Shown: in pieces, positions 33,925-41,016 of the stretch
How positions within the stretch are numbered: position 1 is the stretch's first letter
Layout of the letters: each line of letters begins with the position of its first letter
Assembly: GCA_017398595.1 (NCBI GenBank)
Contig: JAFQFR010000038.1
Location: 58,082 to 122,081 of the forward strand
Source: Clostridia bacterium
GTDB lineage: Bacteria > Bacillota > Clostridia > Oscillospirales > CAG-272
Reading direction: 5' to 3'
Length of the DNA stretch: 64,000 bases
The notes under the pieces: generated by a model
The model's input: only the letters and a program-made list of their open reading frames with translations
Database searches by the model: none
Told to the model about the DNA's origin: nothing
Program-made: the position numbers and the translations under genes

Positions 33925-34980
33925 ATGAACGAGATACTGCGCGGCAGAGCCATGCCGCAGACCGAAGCGTTTATCCGCGCGCATATTGCAAACGGCAGTG
34001 CGGGCGATGTCGCCGTTGCCATCGGGGACGTCGAGGGAGAAAGCTACCGCTTTTTCCACAGCAGCCGCGGCGATGTGCAAAACGGGCAGACGATGTACGA
34101 CATGATGTCGGTCACCAAGATCCTGTCCGTCGCGCCGCTCTTCCACATCGCGATGGAAGAAGGAAAAGTATCTCCCGAGGATCCGCTCGGCAAGTATTTC
34201 CCCGAAGCGTCCGAGGATAAAAAGGACATCCCGCTCTGGATGCTGCTCGCACACTGCAGCGGCATGGGGCGCCATGTGTTCCCCGAATACTTCGGTCCCG
34301 ACCGCCGCGCCGAAGCGATCGCCTTTCAGCTCGGGCATCCGCTTCTGTTTGCGCCGGGAACCGACTACTTCTATTCCTGCAGCGGCTTTGTGCTCTTGGG
34401 CTTTTTGCTCGAACGCGTTTTCAACAAGCCGCTCGACCGCCTGTTCGACGACCGCATTGCGCGCCCTTTGGGACTGCGTCACACAGGATTTTGCTGCGGC
34501 GAGGATGAAAATCTTGTCCGCTCCACGCGCAAGCCGTACGAAGGCGCAAACAAGTGCAGCGATGACATCAACCGCCGTCTCTACGGCGTTTCTGGCAACG
34601 CGGGCATCTTCTCCTGCCTCGACGATATGACCGTGTTTGCGCAGTCGCTGTTAAATCGGCACGCCGCGCTGATGCATGCGGAGACCTTCGCCGTCGCGGC
34701 AAAGGATCGCACGCCGAGTCTCCCGCTCGGACGCGCGCTCGGCTATGTCTATGCAGACGCGCGTTACAAGCAGGGCGGCAGACTGTTTTCCAAAGGCTCG
34801 CTCGGGCATACCGGCTTCAGCGGTACGAGCGTCTTTGCCGATTACACAAGGGATCTCTACGTCGTGGAGCTCACCAACACCGCGCTCTATGCCGCAAACA
34901 GAAATCGCAACTGCTCGACGGAATGCGCAAAATTCCGCGAGGGGCTGCACAACGCCATCGCCGACGACCTCGGACTGTGA
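33925..34980 (+). CDS. Serine hydrolase, beta-lactamase class C / PBP-like fold
   Basis: 351 residues from ATG 33925 (AGGAGG 7 bases upstream). The active-site SxxK is MMSVTKIL, the second motif is YSCSGF (Y-x-N position has Y-S-C), and the third is GHTGFSGTS (replacing KTG). The pattern MLLAHCSGMGRHV and LFAPGTDYFYSCSGFVLLGFLLERV is typical of the esterase/peptidase-type class C family. No signal peptide, so it is probably cytoplasmic or anchored otherwise. Actual substrate unknown; resistance to beta-lactams should not be assumed. Confidence 0.87.
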   Translation: MNEILRGRAMPQTEAFIRAHIANGSAGDVAVAIGDVEGESYRFFHSSRGDVQNGQTMYDMMSVTKILSVAPLFHIAMEEGKVSPEDPLGKYFPEASEDKKDIPLWMLLAHCSGMGRHVFPEYFGPDRRAEAIAFQLGHPLLFAPGTDYFYSCSGFVLLGFLLERVFNKPLDRLFDDRIARPLGLRHTGFCCGEDENLVRSTRKPYEGANKCSDDINRRLYGVSGNAGIFSCLDDMTVFAQSLLNRHAALMHAETFAVAAKDRTPSLPLGRALGYVYADARYKQGGRLFSKGSLGHTGFSGTSVFADYTRDLYVVELTNTALYAANRNRNCSTECAKFREGLHNAIADDLGL

Positions 34981-34982
34981 TC

Positions 34983-35013
34983 AAAAACGCGAACCCAACG
35001 GTTCGCGTTTTTT
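34983..35013 (+). terminator. Intrinsic terminator of the serine hydrolase gene
   Basis: AAAAACGCGAACC, CAAC, GGTTCGCGTTTTTT. Confidence 0.9.
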
Positions 35014-35047
35014 GTGTCGCAAAATCGAATTTTTATGCAGAAAAATC

Positions 35048-35076
35048 TTGACTTAGAGTAAGTTTATACATATAAT
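35048..35076 (+). promoter_or_regulatory. Sigma-A promoter of ddh
   Basis: TTGACT 35048-35053, 17-base spacer, TATAAT 35071-35076. Confidence 0.85.
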
Positions 35077-35110
35077 TTATTTTGTAAATCCACTATGAAA
35101 GAGGCAACAT

Positions 35111-36094
35111 ATGACCATGAAAATCGGAATTGTAGGATACGGCAACCTCGGCAGAGGTGTTGAGTGTGCGATCCGCCAGAACAGCGACACCGAGCTCTAC
35201 GGCGTGTTTACCCGCAGAGATCCCGCCACGCTCAAGACCCTGACCGGCGCAAGTGTGTATTCTATGGATGATATTTTGAACCACAAGGGCAAAGTTGACG
35301 TCCTGATCATCTGCGGCGGCAGCGCGACCGATCTGCCTGTGCAGACGCCCGCACTCGCCAAGCACTTCAATGTCATCGACAGCTTTGATACCCACGCAAA
35401 GATCCCCGAGCACTTTGCAAACGTAGACGCGGCTGCAAAGGAAGCGGGCAAGATCGCCATGATCTCGGTCGGCTGGGACCCCGGTATGTTCTCGCTCAAC
35501 CGCCTGTATGCGCAGTCGGTTCTGCCCGACGGTAAGGACTACACCTTCTGGGGCAAGGGCGTTAGCCAGGGACACTCGGATGCGATCCGCCGCATCGAGG
35601 GCGTAGTCGATGCAAGACAGTACACCATCCCCGTGGACGAGGCGCTGACCGCAGTTCGCAGCGGTGCAAACCCCGATCTGACCACCCGCCAGAAGCACAC
35701 CCGTGAGTGCTTTGTCGTAGCCGCCGAGGGCGCAGACAAGGCGAAAATCGAAAACGAGATCAAGACCATGCCGAACTACTTTGCCGATTACGATACCACC
35801 GTGCATTTCATCTCGAAGGAAGAACTCGACCGTGACCACGCAGGCATCCCGCACGGCGGCTTTGTCATCCGCTGCGGCAAGACGGGTCTGAATGGCGAGA
35901 ACACGCACATCATCGAGTACAGCCTGAAGCTCGATTCCAACCCCGAGTTCACCTCGTCGGTTTTGGTCGCCTATGCACGCGCAGCCGTTCGCATGAACAG
36001 CGAGGGCATGAGCGGATGCAAGACCGTCTTTGACGTTGCCCCCGCATACCTTTCCCCGAAGTCCGCAGAGGAGCTCAGAAAGAACCTGCTGTAA
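35111..36094 (+). CDS. ddh: Meso-diaminopimelate D-dehydrogenase
   Basis: 327 residues, standard Ddh length. NADP-binding KIGIVGYGNLGRGVE, then DSFDTHAKIPEHF, ISVGWDPGMFSLNR and GKGVSQGHSDAIRRIEGV, all conserved in the Ddh family. The enzyme reductively aminates tetrahydrodipicolinate directly to meso-DAP, a one-step shortcut to the peptidoglycan cross-link residue and lysine. AGAGG is 6 bases before ATG 35111. Codon use is strongly biased, suggesting high expression. Its presence suggests meso-DAP type peptidoglycan. Confidence 0.97.
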   Translation: MTMKIGIVGYGNLGRGVECAIRQNSDTELYGVFTRRDPATLKTLTGASVYSMDDILNHKGKVDVLIICGGSATDLPVQTPALAKHFNVIDSFDTHAKIPEHFANVDAAAKEAGKIAMISVGWDPGMFSLNRLYAQSVLPDGKDYTFWGKGVSQGHSDAIRRIEGVVDARQYTIPVDEALTAVRSGANPDLTTRQKHTRECFVVAAEGADKAKIENEIKTMPNYFADYDTTVHFISKEELDRDHAGIPHGGFVIRCGKTGLNGENTHIIEYSLKLDSNPEFTSSVLVAYARAAVRMNSEGMSGCKTVFDVAPAYLSPKSAEELRKNLL

Positions 36095-36115
36095 ACCAAA
36101 TCCATGCAAATATGC

Positions 36116-36143
36116 AAAAAAGTCGCCACACGGCGACTTTTTT
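36116..36143. terminator. Bidirectional terminator between ddh and birA
   Basis: AAAAAAGTCGCC, ACAC, GGCGACTTTTTT. Confidence 0.9.
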
Positions 36144-36146
36144 GTT

Positions 36147-36869
36147 TTACACAGGTCGGACCGACACTTCGCCGGTCTGGAGTTTGGTTTCGCTGCCGTC
36201 GGCGAGGCGGATGCACAGGGCAAAATCGCGGTCGATGCCGACGACTTCGGCGGTGCAGACCGCCTCACCGCCGCGCAGGACGGTGACGGTCTTTCCGTCG
36301 AGCATACTGCGCTTGGCATACTCGTCATAGCAGTCGCCGCAATCCTCGAAAAATGCGTCGAGGATGTCTACGGCGATAGCGTCGCGGTCAAAGGCTTCGT
36401 CCTTTGCAAAGAGCGCGCCCGCGATGTCGCGGAGCGCTTCGGGAAAGCCGCCGTCGGGCGCGCGAAGATTTACGCCGATGCCGAGCACGGCGTAGGCAAG
36501 GCTGCCGTCGGGCGCGGTCTGCCCCTCGGTGAGGATGCCGCAGACTTTTTTGCCGTTTTGGTAGACGTCGTTGACCCATTTGATCGCGGCGGGGCGCCCC
36601 GTATACTTTTCCACCGTTTTTGCCACGGCGACCGCCGCGCGGGTGGTGATGGTGAGCGCGTCCTCGGCTTTGCCCTCGGGGCGCAGCAGCACGCTCATAT
36701 AGAGTCCGCTGCCCGCGGGCGAAGCAAATTGCCTGCCCATTCTGCCGCGTCCCGCGGTCTGCGCGCTTGCCAGCACGACCGTTCCCGCAGGTGCGCCCGC
36801 CTTTGCCTTTTGTTTGACGAGGTCGTTCGTCGAGCCGACGCAGTCATATTTTTCGATGATGTATTGCAT
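36147..36869 (-). CDS. birA: Biotin--[acetyl-CoA-carboxylase] ligase
   Basis: 240 residues. Catalytic core with GRGRMGRQFASPAGSGLYMSV (biotinyl-AMP loop), IKWVNDVY and GILTEG, and a short C-terminal SH3-like domain (GKTVTVLRGGEAVCTAEVVGIDRDFALCI). The N-terminal winged-helix of the bifunctional BirA repressor is absent, so this is the ligase-only form. It attaches biotin to carrier domains of carboxylases. It reads away from the family 3 repeat at 36888. Confidence 0.93.
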   Translation of the reverse strand: MQYIIEKYDCVGSTNDLVKQKAKAGAPAGTVVLASAQTAGRGRMGRQFASPAGSGLYMSVLLRPEGKAEDALTITTRAAVAVAKTVEKYTGRPAAIKWVNDVYQNGKKVCGILTEGQTAPDGSLAYAVLGIGVNLRAPDGGFPEALRDIAGALFAKDEAFDRDAIAVDILDAFFEDCGDCYDEYAKRSMLDGKTVTVLRGGEAVCTAEVVGIDRDFALCIRLADGSETKLQTGEVSVRPV

Positions 36870-36887
36870 AAAGAAAGATCGTTCAAA

Positions 36888-37025
36888 GCGGGAAAAACTT
36901 TTTTATAAAAAAGTTTTTCCCGCACCCTTTTCAAAAAATTTTCAGAAAAGTAAATTGTTTTCCCCATATCTTTTTTCAAAAGTTTTACGGGGGTGTGGGG
37001 ACGCTTTTACAAAAGCGTCCCCACA
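36888..37025. repeat. Dispersed two-hairpin element, family 3, copy B
   Basis: Left hairpin GCGGGAAAAACTTTTTT with complement (36888-36923); right hairpin TGTGGGGACGCTTTT/AAAAGCGTCCCCACA (36994-37025). The interior shares CAAAAGTTTTACGGG with copy A at 11814. It follows the DUF896 stop and probably terminates that minus-strand operon. Confidence 0.75.
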
Positions 37026-37032
37026 TATTTCT

Positions 37033-37248
37033 TCAATGTTTCGCTTTATCGCTTTTGTGAAGCGGTTGCTTGGAGCCGTCGGGGCGCTGGATCACGGTGT
37101 GATCGAGCATCGTACCGAACGACATGCGGATCTCGGCGAGATATTCGCCGCGCAGCATACCCTGCTCCTCTTTTTCCTCGGGAGTGAGCTCGGTCTCCTT
37201 TGCCTTGCGCGCCAAAAAGTTGATGCGGTCGAGTTTTTCTTTTTCCAT
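37033..37248 (-). CDS. DUF896 (YnzC-like) small protein
   Basis: 71 residues: DRINFLARKAKETELTPEEKEEQGMLRGEYLAEIR and IQRPDGSKQPLHK, a clear DUF896 match. The family is a two-helix cytoplasmic protein of unknown role; B. subtilis YnzC is part of the SOS-linked yneA operon. Its ATG shares one base with the aminotransferase stop (TAATG), so it is the last gene of the Lrp operon. Confidence 0.9.
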   Translation of the reverse strand: MEKEKLDRINFLARKAKETELTPEEKEEQGMLRGEYLAEIRMSFGTMLDHTVIQRPDGSKQPLHKSDKAKH

Positions 37249-38414
37249 TACTTCAGATCCTTAATGAATTCTTCGATACGGTCGAGCGCGATCGTCAAAT
37301 GGTCGATCGAGTACGCATAGGAAATACGCGCAAAGCCCTCGCTGCCCGCGCCGAACGCGCTGCCGGGCACGATCGCCACGCGCTTTTCATCCAGCAGCTT
37401 CTGACAGAACGCCTCGCTCGTCATGCCGAAGTTGTCAATGCGCGGGAATACGTAGAACGCGCCCTCAGGCTCGAAGCATTCGATGCCCATGCCGCGCAGA
37501 CGCTTGACCACATACACGCGGCGCAGGTCGTACTGCTCCTTCATGTACTGAATGTCCTCGTCGCCGCTGTTGATCGCCTCCACGCCCGCGTACTGCGACG
37601 CGGTGGACGCGCACATGATGCCGTACTGATGCAGTTTCAGCATCTGCTTGATGATGGGCGCGGGCGCGGCAACATAGCCGAGACGCCAGCCCGTCATGGC
37701 ATACGCCTTGGAAAAGCCGCTGACCACGATGGTGCGCTCGCGCATGCCGGGGAACGATGCGATCGAGGTATGCGCCGTGGTGTAGGTCAGCTCGCCGTAG
37801 ATCTCGTCCGAAAGCACCAGAATGTCGCGCGAAAGCAGATCGGGCAGGATCTTTTCGAGGTCCTGTTTTGTCATGATCGCGCCGGTGGGGTTGTTCGGGT
37901 AGGAAAGAACGATCGCCTTGGTCTTGTCGCTGAGCAGCGGACGCAGCTTTTCGGGTGTGACCTTGAAGCGGTCCTTCACGTCGGTGTAAAGCGGCACTGC
38001 CACGCCGCCCATGATCTCGATGAGGGGCGAATAGCAGACGAAACAGGGCTCGGGCACGATGATCTCGTCGCCGGGGTTGATGATGGCGCGAAGTGCCATG
38101 TCGATCGCTTCGCTGCCGCCGACCGTGACGAAGATCTCGCTCGCGGGATCGTAGCGCAGGTCAAAACGGCGATCCAAATAGTTTGCAATGCCCTCGCGCA
38201 GTTCGGGCAGACCGCTGTTGGAAGTGTAATAGGTTTTGTTCTTGGTGATCGACTCGACAGCCGCATTGGAGATATGGTAGGGCGTGGGGAAATCGGGCTG
38301 ACCGACGGTCAGCGAGATCACGTCCTTCATGCCGCTGAGCATATCGAAAAACTTGCGGATGCCCGAGGGCTTGATCACCTGCACCTTGTCGGAAAGAAGT
38401 TTAGAATAGTCCAT
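37248..38414 (-). CDS. PLP-dependent class I/II aminotransferase
   Basis: 388 residues. Fold-type I markers are VGQPDFPTPYHI, YPNNPTGA, VLSDEIYGEL, the PLP lysine in SGFSKAYAMTGWRLGY, and RISYAYS with the carboxylate-binding arginine. It resembles the aspartate/aromatic aminotransferase (PatA/AspC-like) group. It shares TGATG with the Lrp-type regulator upstream, so the regulator probably responds to an amino acid that is this enzyme's substrate or product (inference). Confidence 0.93.
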   Translation of the reverse strand: MDYSKLLSDKVQVIKPSGIRKFFDMLSGMKDVISLTVGQPDFPTPYHISNAAVESITKNKTYYTSNSGLPELREGIANYLDRRFDLRYDPASEIFVTVGGSEAIDMALRAIINPGDEIIVPEPCFVCYSPLIEIMGGVAVPLYTDVKDRFKVTPEKLRPLLSDKTKAIVLSYPNNPTGAIMTKQDLEKILPDLLSRDILVLSDEIYGELTYTTAHTSIASFPGMRERTIVVSGFSKAYAMTGWRLGYVAAPAPIIKQMLKLHQYGIMCASTASQYAGVEAINSGDEDIQYMKEQYDLRRVYVVKRLRGMGIECFEPEGAFYVFPRIDNFGMTSEAFCQKLLDEKRVAIVPGSAFGAGSEGFARISYAYSIDHLTIALDRIEEFIKDLK

Positions 38415-38893
38415 CAGTTGCAGTTGCCTCTTTCGTCAAAGTTTGCGGGGCCGTAGATAACGCCCTTGTCCTTGTATTTGCGCAGTACAAAGTGCGTTGC
38501 GGTCGAGGTGACTGCCTCGAGCGGCGCAAGGCGCTGGGCAACGAAGAGTGCCACCTCGCGGATGGTCTTGCCCTCGAGGATGACGCAGAGGTCATACGCG
38601 CCCGACATCAGATACACGCTCTGCACCTCGGGGTAGTTGTAGATGCGCTCTGCGATGGCGTCAAAGCCGCGGTTGTACTGGGGCGTGACCTTCAGCTCGA
38701 TAAGTGCCGTTGCATACTCGCGGTCGGTCTTGTCCCAGTCCACGATCGCCTTGTAGCCGAGGATGATGCCCTCTTTTTCGTATTCTTCGATGATCTTCTT
38801 GATGTCGCCCTCTTCCTTGGAGAGCATCATAGCGATCTGTTTTGCAGTGAGTCTGCCGTCCTGTTCGAGCAGCTCCAGAATCTTTTTATCCAT
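38414..38893 (-). CDS. Lrp/AsnC family transcriptional regulator
   Basis: 159 residues: an N-terminal HTH (MDKKILELLEQDGRLTAKQIAMMLSKEEGDIKKIIEEYEKEGIILGYKAIVDW) and a RAM ligand-binding domain (ALIELKVTPQYNRGFDAIAERIYNYPEVQSVYLMSGAYDLCVIL). First gene of the operon with the aminotransferase and DUF896. Probably senses an amino acid and controls this operon; I see no obvious operator upstream, where a REP lies between it and mutS-like. Confidence 0.92.
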   Translation of the reverse strand: MDKKILELLEQDGRLTAKQIAMMLSKEEGDIKKIIEEYEKEGIILGYKAIVDWDKTDREYATALIELKVTPQYNRGFDAIAERIYNYPEVQSVYLMSGAYDLCVILEGKTIREVALFVAQRLAPLEAVTSTATHFVLRKYKDKGVIYGPANFDERGNCN

Positions 38894-38916
38894 GGTGGTG
38901 TTCCTTTCTGTATAAC

Positions 38917-38942
38917 GGGACGTCCGGGAGGCCGTCCCCTAC
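38917..38942 (-). repeat. REP palindrome, ACGTCC subtype
   Basis: GGGACG and CGTCCCCTAC arms around TCCGGGAGGC. Identical over 26 bases to the copy inside the RAYT gene at 50741-50766. Confidence 0.85.
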
Positions 38943-38955
38943 CGTTTTGCGGAAA

Positions 38956-40566
38956 TTATTTCTTCCCGATCGTTTCTGTGATTTTATCCAGCGACAGGCC
39001 GTATTTTTCGGCGATGTCGCGGGCATAGGATTTGCCGTCGGGCTTTGTACGCAGGATCTTGAACGAGCGCGTGCCGTCCTCGGCAATTTTTGCAACCAGT
39101 GTATCCATCTTCGTGCCGCCGAAGGCGGCTGCCTCGGCGTTGAGCTCATCGACTCGTGCCGCGAGGGTGTGCAGGTGCGTGGAAAAGAGCGTGCGGCAGC
39201 CGACCTTGGAAAAGCCGAGCAGCACTTCCGCGCCGATGTAGGACGCTTCATACGCGCCCGTGGAGGACAACGACTCGTCGAGCAGGACGATCGCGCCGCG
39301 GTCACAGGCGGCGAAGATGTCGTTCAGACGGGCGCACTCCTCACCGAGACGGCCCTTATCCACGGTGTCGCCGCTCTCGGTGGGAAAATGCGTGAAAATG
39401 CCGGTGGCGGGGCTGAACGTGAATTCGCGCGCGGGCGCGAGCATGCCGAGCTGGCAGAATGCCGCCGCGAGTCCGACCGCGCAGGTGATGACGCTCTTAC
39501 CGCCGCGGTTCGGGCCCGTGAGGATGTAGATCATGCCGTTTTTGTCAAAGGCAAAGTCGTTTTCCACGCTCGCCTCGGTGATGGCAAGTGCCACGGCGGG
39601 GTTGTACAGTCCCTTTGCCGCAAAGGCGTTTTCATCCGCGGGGCGCAGAGTCGGCGTACACAGGGGCAGCCCCTTTTCACGCAGCGTTTCCATCAGGCGC
39701 GTTGCGCAGATGACGAATTCGATCTCGGGCATGACTTCGATCAAGAAATTGGTGTTGTCGAGCACATAGGACTGCACGATCTTCTTCCACGAGCGCACCG
39801 AGGACTTGAACACGTCGCCGATCGCATTGTTGATCGCGATGCTCATTGCCGACTTCTGGTTGTCGTTCTGCCCCTTGGCAAAGGGAGACAGCGGCGCGAT
39901 CAGCGTGTATTCATCGCTCTTGAAGCTCATGCGCAGGATCTTGTCGATCGTGTCGCCCGACTTGAACGGCTTCGGGTTGATCGAGAGCACGCCGCACTTG
40001 TCAGCGCGCAGGGTGGAATCGAGGTTGACGCCGAGCGTGATGCTCTTGATGTCGCGCACGCGGTTGGTCAGCTCGGAGAGCTTTTGGTTCAGCTCGGTAT
40101 AGTACTCGCTCTCGGCGATGGTCTTTATGTAGTCGCAAAGCGCGATGAGCGACGTGCTGTGCAGCTTGTCGCGCACGGGCGAAAGTCCGTCGCGCAGGAT
40201 CTCGACCGAGGAGATGTAGAGTTCGATCTCGGAAAGGGAAAGCAGATATTCGTCGGTCGTGCGCTCGGAAGCGGCGGACATGCGGCGCAGCTCGCTGATG
40301 TCGGCGAGCACGGGCAGCACCTTGACAAAGGTCGCGGCGATCTCGGGCACGGCGAGCATATCCGCGAAGATCTCTGCGCGGTAGTTGATGACGGCGGGGT
40401 CGGCGGTAAAGTATTCACACAGAGAGCTGTTTTTCAGTTTGATGAGCTCGGCAAGACCGAGACTTTCGGCGGTTTCGTCCGAAACCGTGGGACGGTTTTC
40501 CGCCGTCATGTGCTGCGCGCGCTGCTCCGGCGTGGGATACAGCAGGCTGAAGCTGAATGTAGACAT
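38956..40566 (-). CDS. MutS-family ATPase (domain-V type, not canonical MutS)
   Basis: 536 residues. The C-terminal MutS ATPase has ILTGPNRGGKSVIT (Walker A), AIVLLDESLSSTGAYEA (Walker B) and FSTHLHTLAARV. The N-terminal mismatch-recognition domain (F-x-E) of MutS is absent; residues 1-300 look like the helical lever/clamp region. It is closer to the MutS-like/MutSd group often found in Clostridia than to MutS1 or MutS2, and no Smr domain is present. A DNA-structure-binding role is likely, but the substrate is unknown. AAAGGG ribosome binding site. Confidence 0.85.
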   Translation of the reverse strand: MSTFSFSLLYPTPEQRAQHMTAENRPTVSDETAESLGLAELIKLKNSSLCEYFTADPAVINYRAEIFADMLAVPEIAATFVKVLPVLADISELRRMSAASERTTDEYLLSLSEIELYISSVEILRDGLSPVRDKLHSTSLIALCDYIKTIAESEYYTELNQKLSELTNRVRDIKSITLGVNLDSTLRADKCGVLSINPKPFKSGDTIDKILRMSFKSDEYTLIAPLSPFAKGQNDNQKSAMSIAINNAIGDVFKSSVRSWKKIVQSYVLDNTNFLIEVMPEIEFVICATRLMETLREKGLPLCTPTLRPADENAFAAKGLYNPAVALAITEASVENDFAFDKNGMIYILTGPNRGGKSVITCAVGLAAAFCQLGMLAPAREFTFSPATGIFTHFPTESGDTVDKGRLGEECARLNDIFAACDRGAIVLLDESLSSTGAYEASYIGAEVLLGFSKVGCRTLFSTHLHTLAARVDELNAEAAAFGGTKMDTLVAKIAEDGTRSFKILRTKPDGKSYARDIAEKYGLSLDKITETIGKK

Positions 40567-40619
40567 ACGTTTCCCTTTCTGTACATGGGATCGTGATAAA
40601 TGGAGAGTTTATAATACAC

Positions 40620-40860
40620 ACATCTCCGCCCAAGATCCGACGGCTTTTGCCGGCCCCCCTAAGCTCGACAAGCTCGCTTCGGGGAACCCCGTCGCCGTCG
40701 CCCTACGGGTTTCGACTGCGCTCCGCTCCGCTCAAGATGACAAGGGCGGGTTTAGGCTAAGTGCTAAAAAGGCTTAATGCATCTGTTTTGCAATATCCCC
40801 CGCTTGTCATCCGGTAGGGGAGGGGCTTGCTCCTCCCGAGGGATCTCGGGCGGAGATGTG
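40620..40860. repeat. Repeat-rich gap with REP at 40814-40838
   Basis: No gene seen. REP at 40814-40838: GTAG foot, stem GGGGAGGGGC/GCTCCTCCC. Also CATCTCCGCCCAAGATCC at 40620 and its inverted relative near 40838-40858, and GATGACAAGGGCGGGTTTA at about 40735 (relative at about 30297). Confidence 0.7.
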
Positions 40861-40955
40861 CGTATTACAAACTCCCTTTATCACATTTTTGTTTTCTTCG
40901 ATATTTTATAGTATACCAGTATTCCGATGGTTTTGCAATAAATATGAAAAATAAT

Positions 40956-40984
40956 TTGTAATTGCCGCGGATGTCATGTATAAT
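40956..40984 (+). promoter_or_regulatory. Sigma-A promoter of the DinG-like gene
   Basis: TTGTAA 40956-40961, 17-base spacer, TATAAT 40979-40984. Confidence 0.75.
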
Positions 40985-41016
40985 AGAATGTAACTATACA
41001 TTCGGGAGGTGCGCGC

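Noticed and set aside
33925..34980. Beta-lactamase resistance gene
   Set aside because: Class C-like fold, but no signal peptide and the KTG motif is GHTG; esterase- or peptidase-type members are much more common.
37033..37248. Frame-shifted end of the aminotransferase
   Set aside because: TAATG overlap, its own DUF896 pattern and length show a separate gene.
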